This document shows positions 44,112 through 46,058 of a stretch of DNA of 46,058 nucleotides, one piece after another. The notes below the pieces were generated by a model. It did no database searches, had not been told where the DNA came from, and worked only from the letters and a program-made list of their open reading frames with translations. The stretch comes from Mesorhizobium sp. (GTDB lineage: Bacteria; Pseudomonadota; Alphaproteobacteria; Rhizobiales; Rhizobiaceae), in contig NZ_JANJTZ010000011.1 of the NCBI RefSeq assembly GCF_024710845.1, positions 1 through 46,058 on the forward strand, written 5' to 3'. A program made the position numbers and the translations under genes. The stretch's first letter is position 1. Every line of letters starts with the position of its first letter.

Positions 44112-45030
44112 GCGCCAACCCTGTGATTTCGAATCCGCCTGCGGCAAGCCGATCACGTAGCGCCGCGATATGCGCCGGGCCGACCTCGCAGCAGCCGCCG
44201 ACGATGTCGAGGCCGGCCTCGACCCAGCCCAGCGCGAAGTCGGCATAGGCTTGGGGATCGAGGTCGTGGCGGGCGTGCAGCACCTCCACCGTGCCGCCGT
44301 GCTTGAGCGCTTCGGTCGCGGTGAAGCCGTTGGCATAGGCGCCGACCGGCGCGCCGAGAGCCTTGAGTGCCGACAGCGCGGCGTCGATGGTCTCGGGCCG
44401 CGAGCAGTTGACCAGTCGCGCGGCCAGCGGCAGGTGCGCAATTGCCGCCGCCGCCTCTGCTAGCGTCTCGCCGCTGCGCAGGCGCGCGCCGGGTTCGTCG
44501 GCGAGCGTCCACGACACCCAGACCGGTTTGCCGGACTCGCAGGCGGCGGTGGCGGCGGCGTGCGCCTCCTCGGCGGACGCCATCGTTTCGCACAGGATCA
44601 GGTCGACATGGTCGGCCTGCTCGGCAACGATGCGGCGGTAGATGGCGAGAGTCTCGTCGTAGGAGATCGTCAGCTTCGGCGCATAGGAGCCAAACAGCGG
44701 CGGCAGGCAGCCGGCGATGGCGCAGTCGCCCACCGCCTCGCGCGCCTGACGGGCCAGCTCGATGCCGCGCGCCTGCAAGGTCTGGAACAACTCGCCCGCG
44801 CCCTCACGCTCCAGCCGCTCCGGCGTCGCGGCATAGGTGTTGATGGTGATGACCTTCGCGCCGGCCTCGATGAACTCGGCATGCAGGTCGCGCACGAGGT
44901 CGGGCTCGTCGATCAGCACGCGCGCCGACCAGAGCGGCGTCGGCTTGGACCTCGAGCGGCGGACGAGTTCCTGGCCCATGCCGCCGTCGGTGAGGGTGAT
45001 GCGGGAGGCGCCGGAGGAGGTGCTGGGCAT
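44104..45030 (-). CDS. Homocysteine S-methyltransferase (betaine-type)
   Basis: A 308-residue TIM-barrel enzyme. The three zinc-ligand cysteines are in place: C209 in VNCSRP and C280-C281 in GGCCEVGP. N-terminal DGGMGQELVRR and ETMASAEEA fit the BHMT/MmuM family. It moves a methyl group to homocysteine to make methionine; the donor may be a betaine, S-methylmethionine or another quaternary or sulfonium compound. Its place between a HAD gene and the demethylase genes suggests that it takes the first methyl from the same compound the oxidoreductases then process. The HAD gene's stop lies one base from this ATG. Confidence 0.92.
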   Translation of the reverse strand: MPSTSSGASRITLTDGGMGQELVRRSRSKPTPLWSARVLIDEPDLVRDLHAEFIEAGAKVITINTYAATPERLEREGAGELFQTLQARGIELARQAREAVGDCAIAGCLPPLFGSYAPKLTISYDETLAIYRRIVAEQADHVDLILCETMASAEEAHAAATAACESGKPVWVSWTLADEPGARLRSGETLAEAAAAIAHLPLAARLVNCSRPETIDAALSALKALGAPVGAYANGFTATEALKHGGTVEVLHARHDLDPQAYADFALGWVEAGLDIVGGCCEVGPAHIAALRDRLAAGGFEITGLAHA

Positions 45031-45031
45031 G

Positions 45032-45721
45032 TCAGAGACCGTTGATTGATGGCGTTGCGATGCCCGCCAGGGTCAGCCGTCCCACCGCGTCGATGCGCGG
45101 CGCGAAATGACCGTATCCGGCGATCGTGGGGTGGGGCGTCTCGACCCGGTGCGCGTGCGTGGCGGTGACAACCACGACCCGCGCGCCCGCAGCCTCGGCA
45201 GCCTGAATGCCGGCGGGCGCGTCCTCGAACACGAGGCAGTCCCGCGGCGCCTGGCCGAGCCTGTCTGCGGCGAGCAGGAAGCAATCGGGTGCGGGCTTGC
45301 CGTAGCTGACGTCCTCGCCGGTGATGAGCAGCCGCGGCACGGGAAGTGCCGCCGCTTCCAGTCTGCGGAGCGCGAGGCGGCGCGGCGCGGAGGTCACGAT
45401 GGCCCAGCGGTCGGCCGGCAGCGCGTCCAGGAAGGCGACCGCGCCGGCAATCGATTCGATGCCGTCGATGTCGTCGATCTCCGCCTGCGCCAGCGCCGCG
45501 ACTTCCGCCGCGAGGTCGATCTCGGGGAGGTTGAGCTGCCGGATCGTCTCGCTCGCCCGCCGGCCGTGGATCGTCGGCAGGAAGGATGCGACGTCAACAC
45601 CGTGCCGCATCGCCCAAGCTGCCCAGACGCGCTCCGCCGCCGCGATCGAACTCAGGATCGTGCCGTCCATGTCGAACAGGAAGGCGCCGAAGCTCTCGTC
45701 GGGAAAGGGCAGGGCCGTCAT
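45032..45721 (-). CDS. HAD-family phosphatase
   Basis: A 229-residue HAD-IA enzyme with motif I FLFDMDGTI (D17, D19), a cap insertion (about 25-90), motif II VTSAPR, motif III GKPAPDCFLLAA and motif IV VFEDAPAGIQAAEAAG. It resembles small-metabolite phosphatases such as those for sugar or glycerol phosphates. The substrate is unknown. Its ATG overlaps the end of the upstream GcvT-type gene by four bases, so it is translationally coupled into the operon. Confidence 0.85.
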   Translation of the reverse strand: MTALPFPDESFGAFLFDMDGTILSSIAAAERVWAAWAMRHGVDVASFLPTIHGRRASETIRQLNLPEIDLAAEVAALAQAEIDDIDGIESIAGAVAFLDALPADRWAIVTSAPRRLALRRLEAAALPVPRLLITGEDVSYGKPAPDCFLLAADRLGQAPRDCLVFEDAPAGIQAAEAAGARVVVVTATHAHRVETPHPTIAGYGHFAPRIDAVGRLTLAGIATPSINGL

Positions 45722-46058
45722 GCGCGCAGTCTTTCGTTCGTCGGATCCCAGAGCGGCTCGTCCTTCTGGACGATCGCCGCGAACCGGTCGCCGAATATCT
45801 CGACTTCGATTCGCGTGCCAGCCTCGGCGAGGTCGGCGCGCAGCATGCCGAGCGCGATCGACTTGTCCACCCGGTGGCCCCAGCCGCCCGACAGGGTCTC
45901 GCCGACGATCGCGCCGTCATGCCAGAGCGTCGACATGTAGGGCGCGTCGCATGGGCCGGGGTTTTCGATGACCAGCGTGACGAAGCGCTTCGTCACGCCC
46001 TGCTGCTTCTCGTTCAGAAGCGCGGCCTTGCCCGTGAAGTCGGGCATGTCCCAATAGA
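45718..46058 (-). CDS. GcvT-type protein, C-terminal part (5' end outside window)
   Basis: At least 113 residues, open at the window edge: the frame continues past the internal ATG at 46047 as YWDMPDFTGK. The visible part is the C-terminal barrel of the GcvT family: FTGKAALLNEKQQGV, the DAPYMSTLWHDGAIVGETLSGGWGHRVDKSIALGML region, and a final DPTNERLRA. It is most likely the end of a second FAD-GcvT oxidoreductase like that at 40243-42693, but a lone GcvT cannot be excluded from this part. It is the first visible gene of the operon. Confidence 0.85.
   Translation of the reverse strand, partial: YWDMPDFTGKAALLNEKQQGVTKRFVTLVIENPGPCDAPYMSTLWHDGAIVGETLSGGWGHRVDKSIALGMLRADLAEAGTRIEVEIFGDRFAAIVQKDEPLWDPTNERLRA

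Overview
The window looks like a chromosomal segment of a high-GC alphaproteobacterium of the order Hyphomicrobiales (Rhizobiales), most likely near Mesorhizobium/Phyllobacteriaceae. The evidence is the gene order tuf-rpsJ...secY-adk-rpsM-rpsK-rpoA-rplQ, the divK-pleD pair, a chvE-gguA-gguB-gguC sugar-transport operon with a divergent gbpR-type regulator, a LexA box of the alphaproteobacterial GTTC-N7-GTTC type, and rhizobial-style intergenic palindromes. No nodulation, phage, plasmid or CRISPR signature was seen.

Layout. (1) Positions 1-14,750 hold the end of tuf and the complete S10-spc-alpha ribosomal protein cluster, all on the + strand, with secY, adk and rpoA embedded. It ends in a clear intrinsic terminator. 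A strong internal promoter lies after adk. Two related palindromic GGCGAATGG/CCATTCGCC clusters interrupt the rpsM-rpsK and rpoA-rplQ gaps, and simple hairpins mark other gaps. (2) Positions 14,750-21,700 hold a dispersed-repeat-like inverted repeat, a small orphan gene, dnaE, a secreted protein of unknown function, SOS-type dinB with promoter and LexA operator, and a GNAT acetyltransferase. (3) Positions 21,660-24,900 hold a HAD hydrolase and DUF3572 gene divergent from divK-pleD (cell-cycle phosphorelay and c-di-GMP synthesis), then tRNA-Lys(CTT) with its own promoter. (4) Positions 25,100-32,750 hold an MFS transporter convergent with the chvE-gguABC operon, and the LysR regulator gbpR. A GGTATAC repeat sits where a LysR activator would bind (about -65) relative to a TTGACA element of chvE. 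A RIME-like palindromic mosaic separates chvE from gguA. (5) Positions 32,750-38,210 hold a signalling and envelope neighbourhood: two small hypothetical genes, a GAF-PAS hybrid histidine kinase, a canonical OmpR-type regulator, a divergent OmpR-type regulator with a degenerate receiver, a small membrane protein and a periplasmic L,D-transpeptidase. The small membrane-anchored protein gene and the L,D-transpeptidase gene, which flank the signalling genes, share an upstream motif at nearly the same distance. (6) Positions 38,230-46,058 hold an AraC-type regulator divergent from an alpha/beta hydrolase, then a tightly overlapping minus-strand operon. That operon encodes two GcvT-type proteins (one complete FAD oxidoreductase, one cut by the window edge), a HAD phosphatase, a homocysteine S-methyltransferase, a 69-residue unknown and a PLP aminotransferase. 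It looks like a pathway that strips methyl groups from an N-methylated compound and passes them to folate and homocysteine.

The best candidates for something not yet described are the degenerate-receiver signalling locus with its shared upstream motif, the demethylation operon of unknown substrate, and the twin palindromic repeats inside the alpha operon. All functional calls come from reading the translations and motifs by eye; no database search was possible.
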